From assembly GCA_014529385.2 (NCBI GenBank), contig CM043947.1, positions 103,040,811 through 103,104,810 of the forward strand: 64,000 bases of DNA, in the 5' to 3' direction. Positions within the stretch are counted from its first letter, which is position 1. The number at the start of each line of letters is the position of its first letter. Under the pieces are notes generated by a model, which had not been told where the DNA came from, made no database searches, and saw only the letters and a list, made by a program, of their open reading frames with translations. The DNA comes from Adiantum capillus-veneris. Its lineage: Eukaryota; Streptophyta; Polypodiopsida; Polypodiales; Pteridaceae. This document shows positions 45,811 through 58,855 of this stretch, in pieces. The position numbers and the translations under genes are program-made.

Positions 45811-48592
45811 TCATCTTAATTCATTAGAAAGTACAAACTCGTCCGTCAACAATGGACTGAGATACAATTTTTGTAAGTATGGAATCAGAATGTCTTCAAG
45901 GTAAAAATCGAAGGAATGCCCCTCGAAAGAAGGTGGTGAGATAGTTGTTCCCGACGGATTTAGTTCTCCCTTTTGAGGAGTATCATCAATTAGTAGTGTA
46001 TTAGTTGCATCAAAGGGTACACCGATTTGGCTAAACGGTTTGTACAAAAGAGGTAAGCTTGGTTTTTTAGGGTGGTAGTGGCCCTCAACGGTAACGCATT
46101 TTCTTTGATCATACAAAAAGGCAAAATCTGACGTGTGAGCTTGGCATACACTGCAAACTATTGCAACTAGTGGCGACAAGTTTTGCCTTTGCACTGAAGA
46201 CCATATGGCAACTCTGAAGCGCGGAAGAAGAAACTGAATAAATTCCTTGGTTCCTGGACGAACCACGACTCGACAAGTTCCCATCCGAAACGTTTGCAAA
46301 TCCTCAAAGGGTCCTCTGTCACCGAGAGGCACCCGCATCAGCAGCAATCCATTGACGTCCAAGATAATCAACCTCTGTAAAAGTTGACAAGTACATATAA
46401 GTAGTTAGAAGCTGAACATATTTTGCCATACTTGAATAGACATTACCGGAACAACCGTATCTACAGGTAGCAAGGGTCCATACTGGGTCTCTGTAGTGTT
46501 CATGTCGTTGTTGCTCTCCTCCGCTTTATCTTCATAGTCATCATTCACATCTTCATCTGGGGTCTCCCCCATGGCTCTTTCTGCCTCATTCAAGGTTTCT
46601 TCCAAGGTCTTTTCGTCTCCCTCGGTTGATCGGCTTGCCTCATACATCCTTGCCTGATCCATATCATTTTGCTCATCCCTAGGCCTGCTTTCCTCATCCA
46701 TATCCTTTTGCTCATCTATAGGCCTGCTTTCCTCATCTTGGGTTTCAGCCATAGGCTCTTTTGGCTCCTCCACTGGCTGACTTGGCTCTTTCATTGTCTC
46801 CTCCGGTTGAACCTTAGCACCTTCCATATGCTCATTTGACCTTTCCTCATCTTCGGCTCTTTCATCTTCTGCTGATATGACCCCCTCGGCCCGTTGTGAT
46901 TCCACTGTATCGGATGTAGGGGTTTGTCGTGGTGGCACGTCATGTTTTGTAAGATCAATAGTGCGCTCATCCAAGCCGCTATCTTCAAGCTCTCTAGGGC
47001 TAGACATAGTAAGCAGGTGTTGTATTAAACTTACCCGGTATCTTTGCAAATAATCATATGTGTAGTTTTTTAAAGCACTCTGCAAAATTGAAAGACCACA
47101 TGGTGAGAATTCTTTTATAGACTAAACCAAAACTAACTGAATGCATTGCCAAATGGGTACCTTAGTCATGAAAGGTTTTAATGCAAAGTAGCTTTGCAGG
47201 ACATATTTTGCATGGAGAAGACATCTCCAGCCGCAAGAATTCCCATCGGTTTGATTTGGGACAGGTACTTCTTTGATTGGGGCCTTGTATAGTTCATACC
47301 TTCCACATAGCTTGCCATAGGCAAGCAACAACCTCTTTATACAACTGCACAAAGCAATGTCAAGATGTTAGCATGAGGCTTCAAATTTACATGGATATCT
47401 ATAAGAAACACGTTCTGATACAAAACACTTACAGCCTAATTTCAAGGTGGGTTCCTTTTATTGAATTGAACACCCACACTGCTGGTTGGTCAACATCAAG
47501 GCATATGAGACTCCAGTGATGGTTGTTCTCATATGGAAAGATGATCACAGTAACTTCCAGCATAGCACAGTGGAGAAACCAACTCTCAAAGGTCCCAGAT
47601 GGACTGTTCTTTTGTCTAATAATTACTGACATTTGTGGATCAAGGAGAAACACCTCTGTGTGAGTGTGCATTGGGAGTTGACTTTTGATCAGGCTGCAGA
47701 GACTCTACCTGAGTTAGCAAACCTATTATCTGAGTTTTCAAAGCTAGCAAGATAGTAACACTTACTTAAGACAAGCATAGATAATTGTGTCTGAAATCTG
47801 AGCATCTGGATTCTGCAATAAATTAATGTCCACTTTTTCCAGAGCTAGCTTTATGGCTCCATCTACAAATGGTATCTCTGCAAGCAAACCATTCTTCATT
47901 GAAAGTAGAGTTTCTTGATTGCTTGCCTCTATAGACAGGGTCACATTGCACTCTGTTTGCCTCTGGGACTCCACTGCTACTTTTGCTTTCTCCTTAAGCT
48001 CTGCTTCCCTCATGTCCTCTGTTTGGCGAGCAATAGTCTCTGCCCTTGCCCTTGTATTCACATCATGTGTGACATCTACAACTGTGAGTTGTGGCACTAG
48101 CTCCGGGGGGTATAACAAAATTTCCCTCATTTTCTTATCCTTGCAGACATTGGGGACCAGCAGTTTGTCATACCTCCACCTTATTCTTTTCAGTGTCTCA
48201 CTATCTTTGTCCATTATAGTAACCCTGTGGGCATGGGCTGCAACAATGGTCATGTCACTGAAGTACTCCAGTAGGAAGTCCTCTGCTGCTTCCTGTAGAG
48301 CCATTAATGCCACCACCTTCCACCTTTTGGTGCCCCAGGTAGCTTCATCACATATGGACCTCACCATCCTCTGGAAGGGCAGCTTTGGTATGCATAAATC
48401 TACACATTTCTGTGCCTTTCTGATTTCTCTGAAAAGTCCCATGCAGGTTTGCAGCTTCTTCATCCTTGGCCCTTTCAGAATTTTATTTGGTTTTCCAGGT
48501 CTTTTCTTTGGGGTTGCAGATCTGCTACTTGCTTTAGATGCTAATCCTGGTCCCTTGCCTGCCTTCCTTGCAGTGGCTTTTGTTCTAGCCAT
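45811..48592 (-). CDS. Gene B: histone H3 - Ulp1 protease - NIF phosphatase fusion
   Basis: Exons: 48,592-47,766, 47,693-47,433, 47,344-47,161, 47,079-46,447 and 46,374-45,811. All introns are GT-AG, 72-88 bp, and phases agree, giving 822 residues. Residues 1-145 are histone H3-like: tail MARTKATARKAGKGPG, then LFREIRKAQKCVDLCIPKLP, FQRMVRSI, ALQEAAEDFLLEYF and AHRVTIMDKD. Loop 1 (EATWGTKRW) has the Trp and extra length of CENH3. Residues 145-275 are a charged linker. Residues 276-455 are a C48 protease: HHW at 334-336, N352 where Asp is usual, Q394, and C400 in QTDGNSCGW. Residues 450-635 are acidic repeats (EESRP, DEQ). Residues 636-822 resemble an FCP1/NIF phosphatase: ILDVNG (641-644), AIWSSVQ and LLIDDTPQKGELNP. 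The second motif-I Asp is Asn. I infer a nuclear protein acting on chromatin and SUMO. The start is the ATG that gives the ARTK tail. Confidence 0.9.
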
Positions 48593-48624
48593 CTCACTGT
48601 ACACCAAAAGAAGAGTCTCAATCC

Positions 48625-48683
<59 letters not shown>

Positions 48684-48740
48684 TTCTAAAGCTTAGGATA
48701 TCTAAATAGAGAGAGAGAGAGAGACAGAGAGAGTGCGCAT

Positions 48741-48801
48741 TACTAAAGGCGCGCGCGGAGCACGTTTTTAACTCAACAAACACCTCCGCGCGCCGTTAGT
48801 A
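48741..48801. repeat. GC-rich hairpin 1
   Basis: Left arm TACTAAAGGCGCGCGCGGAG (48,741-48,760). The right arm, reverse-complemented, reads TACTAACGGCGCGCGGAGGT (48,782-48,801). Loop is about 21 bp. Confidence 0.85.
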
Positions 48802-48821
48802 TAGGGTAAAATAATACACAC

Positions 48822-48884
<63 letters not shown>

Positions 48885-48893
48885 AATGCACAG

Positions 48894-48952
48894 TACTAAC
48901 GGCGCGCATAGAGACATGCACTATGGGTATGCCTCTCTACGCGCGCCTTTGG

Positions 48953-48954
<2 letters not shown>
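48894..48954. repeat. GC-rich hairpin 2
   Basis: Left arm TACTAACGGCGCGCATAGAG; right arm reversed TACCAAAGGCGCGCGTAGAG. Arms are about 21 bp with few mismatches and the loop is about 19 bp. Confidence 0.85.
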
Positions 48955-48992
<38 letters not shown>

Positions 48993-49054
48993 GTGTGTGT
49001 GTGTGTGTGTGTTTGTATTTTAAAGATGTGTGTTTGTGTGTTTGTGAGTGTGTT

Positions 49055-49092
<38 letters not shown>

Positions 49093-49131
49093 TGTGTGTG
49101 TGTGTGTTTGTGAGTGTGTGTGTGTGTGGGT

Positions 49132-49176
<45 letters not shown>

Positions 49177-49355
49177 TATTTTAAAGATGTGTGTCTGTGT
49201 GTTTGTGAGTGTGTGTGTGTGTGTGTGTGTGAGTGTGTGTGTGTGTGGGTGACAGAAACAGAGATAGAGAGATAGAGGCAAAGGCAGAGGGAGAGGCAGA
49301 CCTTCGTTATGTCGATGGGTGGGCTTGCTGTCGGAGACGCAGACGACGGCTCTTG

Positions 49356-49390
<35 letters not shown>

Positions 49391-49556
49391 ACTCACTCTC
49401 TTTCACGAGGTGTGGTTTTTCTCTCTCTTGACCTCTTTATATGACGTACAAAAGTATACGGTCTCAATAATGACCACACGTGTGACAGCATGCAAATATA
49501 CTATAATTTATAGTGACACGTGGGGCGCCGCCGTGTGTATCCGTTATAAGTGTGAT

Positions 49557-49666
<110 letters not shown>

Positions 49667-49831
49667 TTAGAGAGACAGAGAGAGAGAAAGAGTGATCAGA
49701 TTGTCAGAGAGATAGAGAGAGGGAGAGACCCAGATTGAGAGAGAGATAGAGAGAGGGAGTCCTTACTCTCAGAGAGAGAGAGAGAGAGAGGGAGGGAGAG
49801 AGACATAGTCAGTTTGACACACAGAAAAGCA

Positions 49832-52512
<2,681 letters not shown>

Positions 52513-52575
52513 TACACTTCAAGTAGCAATTGTATAAGATCATGTATTACATAAATTTTGTACAATGTCATCCAC

Positions 52576-55267
52576 TCAGAGTATCTTTCTCCACTTGTGA
52601 TTCACATACACCATTGTCTCTCTCCACCTTTGTTGACTTTCACGAGCTCCGGAGTTGTTGTATGCCATTGATCTTTTAGCTTTTTGTTGTTGTAAATGTC
52701 TGATGGCTTGTGCTGTTGCTGAATTTGCCAAGACTTCTTTTGCCTGCATTCGATGAATGATTCTACGATAGAACCATTCAAATATTTCTCTCAAACTGTT
52801 AGCCTTGATTCGAGAGCCACCATGTCGGGTGTGCCTGAAATAAGCATTTCTCGCCATGTAATGAGACTTTTCCATCCCTTGGGTATTCCATATTGCCGGG
52901 TTCCCATACTTCTGTATAAAATATGGCAAATGATTGAAGATGATGTGCTGGATATGAAAACAGATTAGTTAGAATGTTTTACAGTCACATATTTGCACAT
53001 AAGAGAGAAAGAAATACATTATAATACCATGTAGTGAGTAATCTGGGTGTCTGTCCATGCTGTCTTGAATGATTTTTTCAGAAGGTTGAGATTTTCCTTG
53101 AACTTGTTCATATCACCTTGTGACCAGTCATCTTTGCCGCACATCAAAAATAGGATGTCTATTGATCGCCAAACCTCAGCCTTCGCGTTACGAGTAGTTG
53201 GTTCGTGGTCTTTGACTGCAATATGTAGCTTTTTCCAGCTCTGATACTCTACCTTGCTAACATAAGATGTGTTATATATTTTTCCATGTTTTGTTAGCTT
53301 TGGATCTCTTGTACCTTGGGGCTTAGATAAAAACCTCCGTGCCTTCACCCCACCGATGGATGGTTTGCATGGGACATCCTTCTCAGCAGTTGATCTCTTT
53401 TCATCCCGCTGGATTTTCACATTGCCACCATGAAGCCCCATATCCGACAGTACCATTTCTAAGCACTGCAGGGCTACTTGTCGTTCTGTGGAGTTCTTAA
53501 TCTTCCAAGCAAACCCGATGTATAAGTAGACCAATTTCTCCGCAATTCTACAAAGGGCATGCATTGTACAAATGTGGACATTCACAAGTGGTATTTTCAA
53601 AACTGGTCGAAAAGCAGGATCCTCAATGTGACATGTTGGAGCTTTTCTCCACCACTTTGGGTCCATGACCTTTGCAGGATCCATGTAGAACAAACACGGT
53701 GACTTTGCCATTGCACCCATTCCACAATTATACATGCACTTTAATGTTTTAAGGTCACCTGCAAGATGCCACTGAACTTGAAAGTCTCCCCTTCCATCTA
53801 GACGTAGTACCTCTCCCTGGTTAGTCTGTCGATCAATCACCTCCGGAATATTAGTTCGATGGAACACCCAATATAGAATCTCATGATCTTCTTTCTTTAC
53901 CTGCAACACAAAATAAATGAGACTTAAGTAGATCTGAACATTTGAGCTTACTTGAGAATATCGCTTACCTCAAACGCACCAAGCCACCATATGTTAGATT
54001 CTGATTGAACACTAAAATATAAAGGATCATCACTGGGACACTTTGAGAGGGCTCTATTCATTAAAGTAATAGTAACACGCTCTAGCTTTTTCTCTTTAAC
54101 AAGCTCACACTCATCCAGTTTTAACACAAAATGTAATAGCCCACGTGACTCTTCAAATGTGATGTTGTAAAACTCCACCATTCTCTTATGTAGTATCCGC
54201 AGGTCCATAAAAATATTGTTGAACTCATCATATGCCATGTTCGCTCCATGGCCACTGTATGTTGCTTTAATATGAAAGGGTTGTCCAAGATAGTCTCCCT
54301 GTGCCTCGTTAAGCTGAAGCCTCTCTTTCCAAACACTTGAGGCTGATGGTAGAAGTTTGGATTTTATACCCTTCCTAACAAAGATGGATGAGACAGACTT
54401 TTGGATAGCCGAATATCCTCTTTTGCTTACACCAAGTGAATCAAGTGTGCCTTGTAGCTCTTTTGTAGGCACTGAGTTCTCTGAAATAAAGCGGTCCACT
54501 ACATTTCTTTGTAGGAACTTAAACTTCTTGTCATGTACTATATCTGCTGCCAGGCTTCTACTTATAAGTGGCTTCAATCTCTTTCCTATATTGGCTTTGG
54601 GGTCAATGTTTTTCTTGTCAGGATAGATTGAATCTCTACATGAAGACAATGCATAAGTAAATAACAGAAAATTTGCTTCACTAACACTATTTAGGCACAT
54701 GAAAACAATGCATAACAAGAAAAAACAAAAAGATTACTTAACTAAGACAATGTAGCCAACCAAGAAGCATCACCTTAATGCTCGGATTCTTTTCTTGAGA
54801 CCTCCTGATGCAACCTGCAATGTTTCAAGATTGCGCAATTTCTTCTTTCGGATACGACCACCCAAGATGGTGTCCTTCATTTGACAACTTCGCACCTTTC
54901 CTTTCAGTTCTTGTACCTCTGTTTTATGTTGCAAAATGGTAACCTGATCTGTAGAATGTAAATGTGAAAGGCGAACAATCTCACATTGTTGAGCTTGGAG
55001 AATGCTCTTGTAAGTTTCAGCTTCTCTTGTAAGTGATTTACAATAACCCAGTAGGCCCTTTTCTCCATCACCAGCAAAGGTCAATAAGCTTGTAGGATTG
55101 ACAAACGGTGGAGACGCATTAGTTATTGGATTCTTAGGGTAGAGAGAGCCTCTCGTCCAGATATCTATGTGTTTAGCTCCTTGAGCTCTGAGCGTGTCTA
55201 TGGAAGCGGGAGGTATATGTGTGTTTGTTTTACTGCGCTTAATCAATGGTTGGTACTCATTGTCCAA
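52576..55267 (-). CDS. Gene D: DDE/RNase H-fold transposase-like protein, about 800 residues
   Basis: Exons: 55,267-54,774, 54,635-53,969, 53,900-53,028 and 52,947-52,576. GT-AG introns are in matching phase and the frame is open for about 801 codons. No in-frame ATG lies upstream of a residue homologous to the copy at 32.9 kb, so the true start is unresolved (upstream exon or other codon). Residues 85-165 look coiled-coil, with a basic end (GGRIRKKKLRNL). Candidate catalytic residues: Asp about 339 in LKLDECEL, Asp about 436 in WHLAGDLKTLK (followed by a CLFY block), and Glu about 704 in NTQGMEKSHY. A conserved NVHICTMHALCRIAEKL block lies between. This layout resembles uncharacterised animal and algal transposases with 'GDLK.L' and 'QGlEk.n'. 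It would cut and join the element ends. A decayed relative lies at 31.4-32.9 kb. Confidence 0.75.
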
Positions 55268-55595
55268 ATCAATGTGAAGGTGATATTTGGCTCATTTATG
55301 GGTAACATTTGTGCCATTTGAGGAGTGCGCCATTAGCCAAATGTGCAGGTTTAATGGAAAGTGAATAGCGGCTGTGGATTCGTCCCTCCATGTTAGCCTC
55401 ATTCCCTCCATATTGACGAGGTTCATTCAATGCAACTGAAAAGAGGATTATCCCTCAATCACTACGAACGAATGTTCAGAAGAGTAAGGAATCTACTTAA
55501 AGTACACTTTTTGAAGTTTTACTATGAAAGACCCAGCTCTTTTATTTGCCATTTTTTCTAGAGAGAGAGAGTGCAAAAAATACATTTTCTTAGAA
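55268..55595. other. Right subterminal region
   Basis: Non-coding sequence between gene D and the right terminal repeat, presumably with the gene D promoter or a first exon. An out-of-frame ATG (MAHSSNGTNV) on the minus strand near 55,333 could belong to a small first exon, but the splice signals are weak. Confidence 0.4.
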
Positions 55596-55628
55596 GGCCC
55601 TCCAAATGACCTCCGAAATTTCCTAATG
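55596..55628 (-). repeat. Right terminal inverted repeat of the transposon
   Basis: Inverted partner of 43,768-43,800, 32 of 33 bases matching. Beyond it the interrupted dispersed repeat resumes. Confidence 0.9.
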
Positions 55629-57909
55629 CTCTTAGCAATCGGTAGCCATCACCTGGAGCCAAAGGGTTCCAATCTGAGGCAACCATCACGGGTGTTTGCA
55701 GGCATCGTGAGCCTACATTCACATCCACATCTATTGCAAAGATGATGATTCATCTATATCTTCCATCATACGCTGATCTAGTTGAAGCCTTAAGAGGAGC
55801 CTCTATCTTTGAGGAGTTACTTTTAGGATTTCCAGCCTCTGCTTTGTTGGTTCGGCTTGGATCTGGACTCACTAGATTCTCCTTGAGTAGCCATCAAGCC
55901 TCCACTCGGCAAATCTCTCGCCGACATCGATTGCTCCATTGCTACTCATCATCGGTGTCATTGAGATCTGCGTTTTCAATCCTGGTTACGTGGCATACTT
56001 GTCGCATTATACGTCTCATATTTGCATTTTTGCAGCCAGCTTTTAGCCCTTCATTCCTCTCACATCAAGAGCACAAATCAGTCTTAGATATACCCCTTGT
56101 TAACCATCAGCAATCCAACATCGAGATGGATCCAATGATTCATCAAAACAACCATGGAGGTGCCTCTTCGTGAGGAGTTACCATGGTCACATTCCATCTA
56201 CACAATCAAAAGAAAATACCACGTCAAAAAAAGTGTGAGGGGTCCCATCGGGTGTCGTTCTCCTCATCTCTCTCTCTTTTTCTCCCTCTACACATATCTA
56301 CAACTCTCTCTCATTTCCTCTCCTCACGAAAAGTAAAAAGAACCACTCATTCATGCAAAAAGCAATCATTGAAGCAAGGAAAGAAGTAAAGATTTGTGGA
56401 AGAGTAAAGTCTAGATCTTCACAATATTCAATTTTGTTGCACTTGTGGCATTGGTATCAGAGCTTTATGATTTTGCACTAATTCGCTAATCTTTATTTTT
56501 TTTGCTCTCTCTATTGTTTATTTGTGTATTGTAGCGTTTGCCCCAAGGAAGCTTCTCTCACTCAAGGAAGTGCGAGACCTGCCATGGCATGTAGGACCAA
56601 GTGCCTTGAGCAAAGGAAATGCAAATATTGTATTCCAGGGGTCACAATTGTGGTGTACCTACACGAGGGTAGTAAACTTGGTGTACGTGCTTGACCACCT
56701 TAGCATAAAGAAATCCTAGCACAGATTTTTGCAATCATAACTTCTTTGACATGATAGATCGCATCATTGTAGGCATGCATTGGAAACATGAAGATGTTGA
56801 TTACGAGTATGACAAAAGGAGCTATCTAGCTCAGCCTATCAACTTTGGAATCTTGGCATTGTTTGAGCAATAATCTTTCCCATTTCTCTTCATTCCAGAA
56901 GAGACATTGCATTGTCAATGATCTGTGCACATCTTGGGTAGCACATCTGGTCCACACCTTTTGCCTCTTCTTAGAAATCGGTACCCATCACCCAAAGCCA
57001 AAGGGTTCCAATTTGAGGCAACAACTATGGGTGTTTGCAGGCATCATGAGCCTACATTCACAACCACATCCATTGTAGAGACGAAGATTCATCTAGAGCT
57101 TCCATCATGTAAAAATCTAGTCAAATCCCCAAGAGGAGCCTCTATCTTTGAGGAGTTACTTGATGGTTTTTGGAGTCCAGCCTCTCCTCTGCCGGTTCGG
57201 CTTGGATTTGGCCTCACTAGCCTTTTCCAATTGTGGTTCAGTACTTTGGCAGCCATCCAGCCTCCTCACGATAATTCCCTCGTCGGCATCAATTGCTCGA
57301 TTGCTCGATTGCTCGATTGCAGTTTTGGTTTATGTGATAGACTTGCCACATTCTATGTCCTAGACCTTTGTTTTTGTAGCCAATTTTCAACCCTCCATTC
57401 CTCTCACTTCCGGAGCACAAATTGGCCCCATATCTACCCCTTGTTGATCATCATAAATCCCACATCAAGATGTGGATCCAACGGTGCATCAAAATAGCCC
57501 CGAAGGTGCCTCTTCATGAGGAGTTACCACAACGACATTCCATTTATGCAATAAAAAGAAAATACCACAACGACAACGATTGTGGGGGGCCTTGGTGGAC
57601 CCCATCGAGTGTTGTTCTTCTCATCTCTCTTTCTTTCTCCCTCTACATATCTCTATGGCTCTCTCTCATTCCCTCTCTTCTCTAAAAGTATAAGGAACCA
57701 TCATTGATGCTTGAAGAAATAATCGAGGCAAGGAAAGAAGTAAAGATTTGTTGAACTGTAAAGTCTAGATCTTCACCATATTCAATTTGTCTACACTTGA
57801 CATTGGTATTAGAGGTTTGCAATTTTGCACGCTTGACCACCTTGACATAAAGAAATCCTAGTATGGATATTTGCAGTCATAACTTCTTTGACATGATAGA
57901 TCGCATCTG
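55629..57909 (+). repeat. Tandem copies of a copia-like LTR repeat
   Basis: Two diverged copies follow head to tail. The phrase AAAGGGTTCCAAT stands at about 55,665 and 57,000, and GATAGATCGCATC at about 56,753 and 57,897. The period is about 1.14-1.34 kb. Primer-site-like strings TGGTATCAGAGC (56,452-56,463) and TGGTATTAGAGG (57,804-57,815) follow LTR-like ends (..GGCA, ..GACA). This is LTR-internal-LTR-like order without coding capacity, as in a TRIM or LARD. Small ORFs here are not convincing. The second copy is cut by the LTR starting at 57,910. Confidence 0.65.
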
Positions 57910-58836
57910 TTAGAGGCTGGACACACCCTATGGAAAATGACGGCTCGACAGATTATTCTTTTTTGTAATTATTCATTTATTGAGAAAAACCCGATATTTT
58001 ACCTTGTAAATATTGGGGCTTACAGAAGTTTCCAGATTGTATCCCAGTTTTGACATTTAGATTGAGTAGATGGTTAACTTAGAAAATTAGGGTTTGAGAA
58101 TTATAAGGTATTTATACCACTTTTTGACCTTAATGAAAGACCTTTGTCATTTTTAAGAAGTTTTGAAGTCTGTGGGTGAGCGTACTGTGTATGAGAGAGA
58201 GTGAGAGCTTCATCTTGACGCTACGCGTGTATCGGTGGTCGGAATCGAGTGCGAAGAAGTGCAGCGTGTTGCCCCCAATGAGAGCTACGCGCCGATACCT
58301 ACATTGCGTGCGTTTGGTCCGGTTTTGCGAGCTCCATCTACGAGCTTCATCTGGTGATTCGGTGAGCATACGTTGTCTGATTTTGCATTGCAACGTATCC
58401 ACGCGTTCGCATTGAGTAGAGCTACACATTAAGCACTTTAGATTTCGGAAACAAAGACCTGCAAATTTCGACCAGACATCCTACGTGATTTTGCACCGGG
58501 TGTTTTGGGTTGGGATTTTGGTTCATAGACCTTAGGGAGAGTGACCTATTGGTGTTAGTAGGGTCTCCTTCAAGTTCTGTGGTGTTTCGAGATTGTTTGA
58601 TGGGTGTTCGGCTCTAAAAATTGGTGTAGGAAGTTTCCTCTTACGCACTCGTGAAGGCTGTGACTTAGACATTGGACAGAGACCTCTGTAGGAATTAGTT
58701 AGGAGTCGGTCGAGTGTAGGTTGACACCTTATGCTTGCTTCCACGTGCCTACGGGTCGAGCTTCATCCTTAGCTTACAAATCTTATTAGGTGAGTTCTCG
58801 TTGTGCTGACGTTCGTCGCGGCGTATCCGTCCAACA
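57910..58836 (+). mobile_element. 5' LTR of element 2 (927 bp)
   Basis: It starts TGTTAGAGGCTGG and ends GTATCCGTCCAACA, so its ends are TGTT...AACA, directly before the primer site. It interrupts the repeat copy right after GATAGATCGCATC, which continues uninterrupted at 56,766 in the neighbouring copy. A TATA-like GGTATTTATACC lies near 58,108-58,119. A half copy of the element's palindrome (AGACATCCTACGTG) lies near 58,474. Confidence 0.85.
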
Positions 58837-58837
58837 T

Positions 58838-58855
58838 TGGCGCCGCTGTCGGGGA
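58838..58855 (+). other. tRNA primer binding site, element 2
   Basis: TGGCGCCGCTGTCGGGGA follows the LTR end by one base. It differs from the element 1 site at one position. Confidence 0.85.

Noticed and set aside
47919-48689. 256-codon plus-strand ORF
   Set aside because: It is antisense to the H3-containing first exon of gene B and ends in a CT repeat; its composition is not protein-like.
54770-55267. Start codon for gene D at the first codon of the open frame
   Set aside because: The first codon there is TTG, and no in-frame ATG precedes residues shared with the relative at 32.9 kb, so the start is left open.
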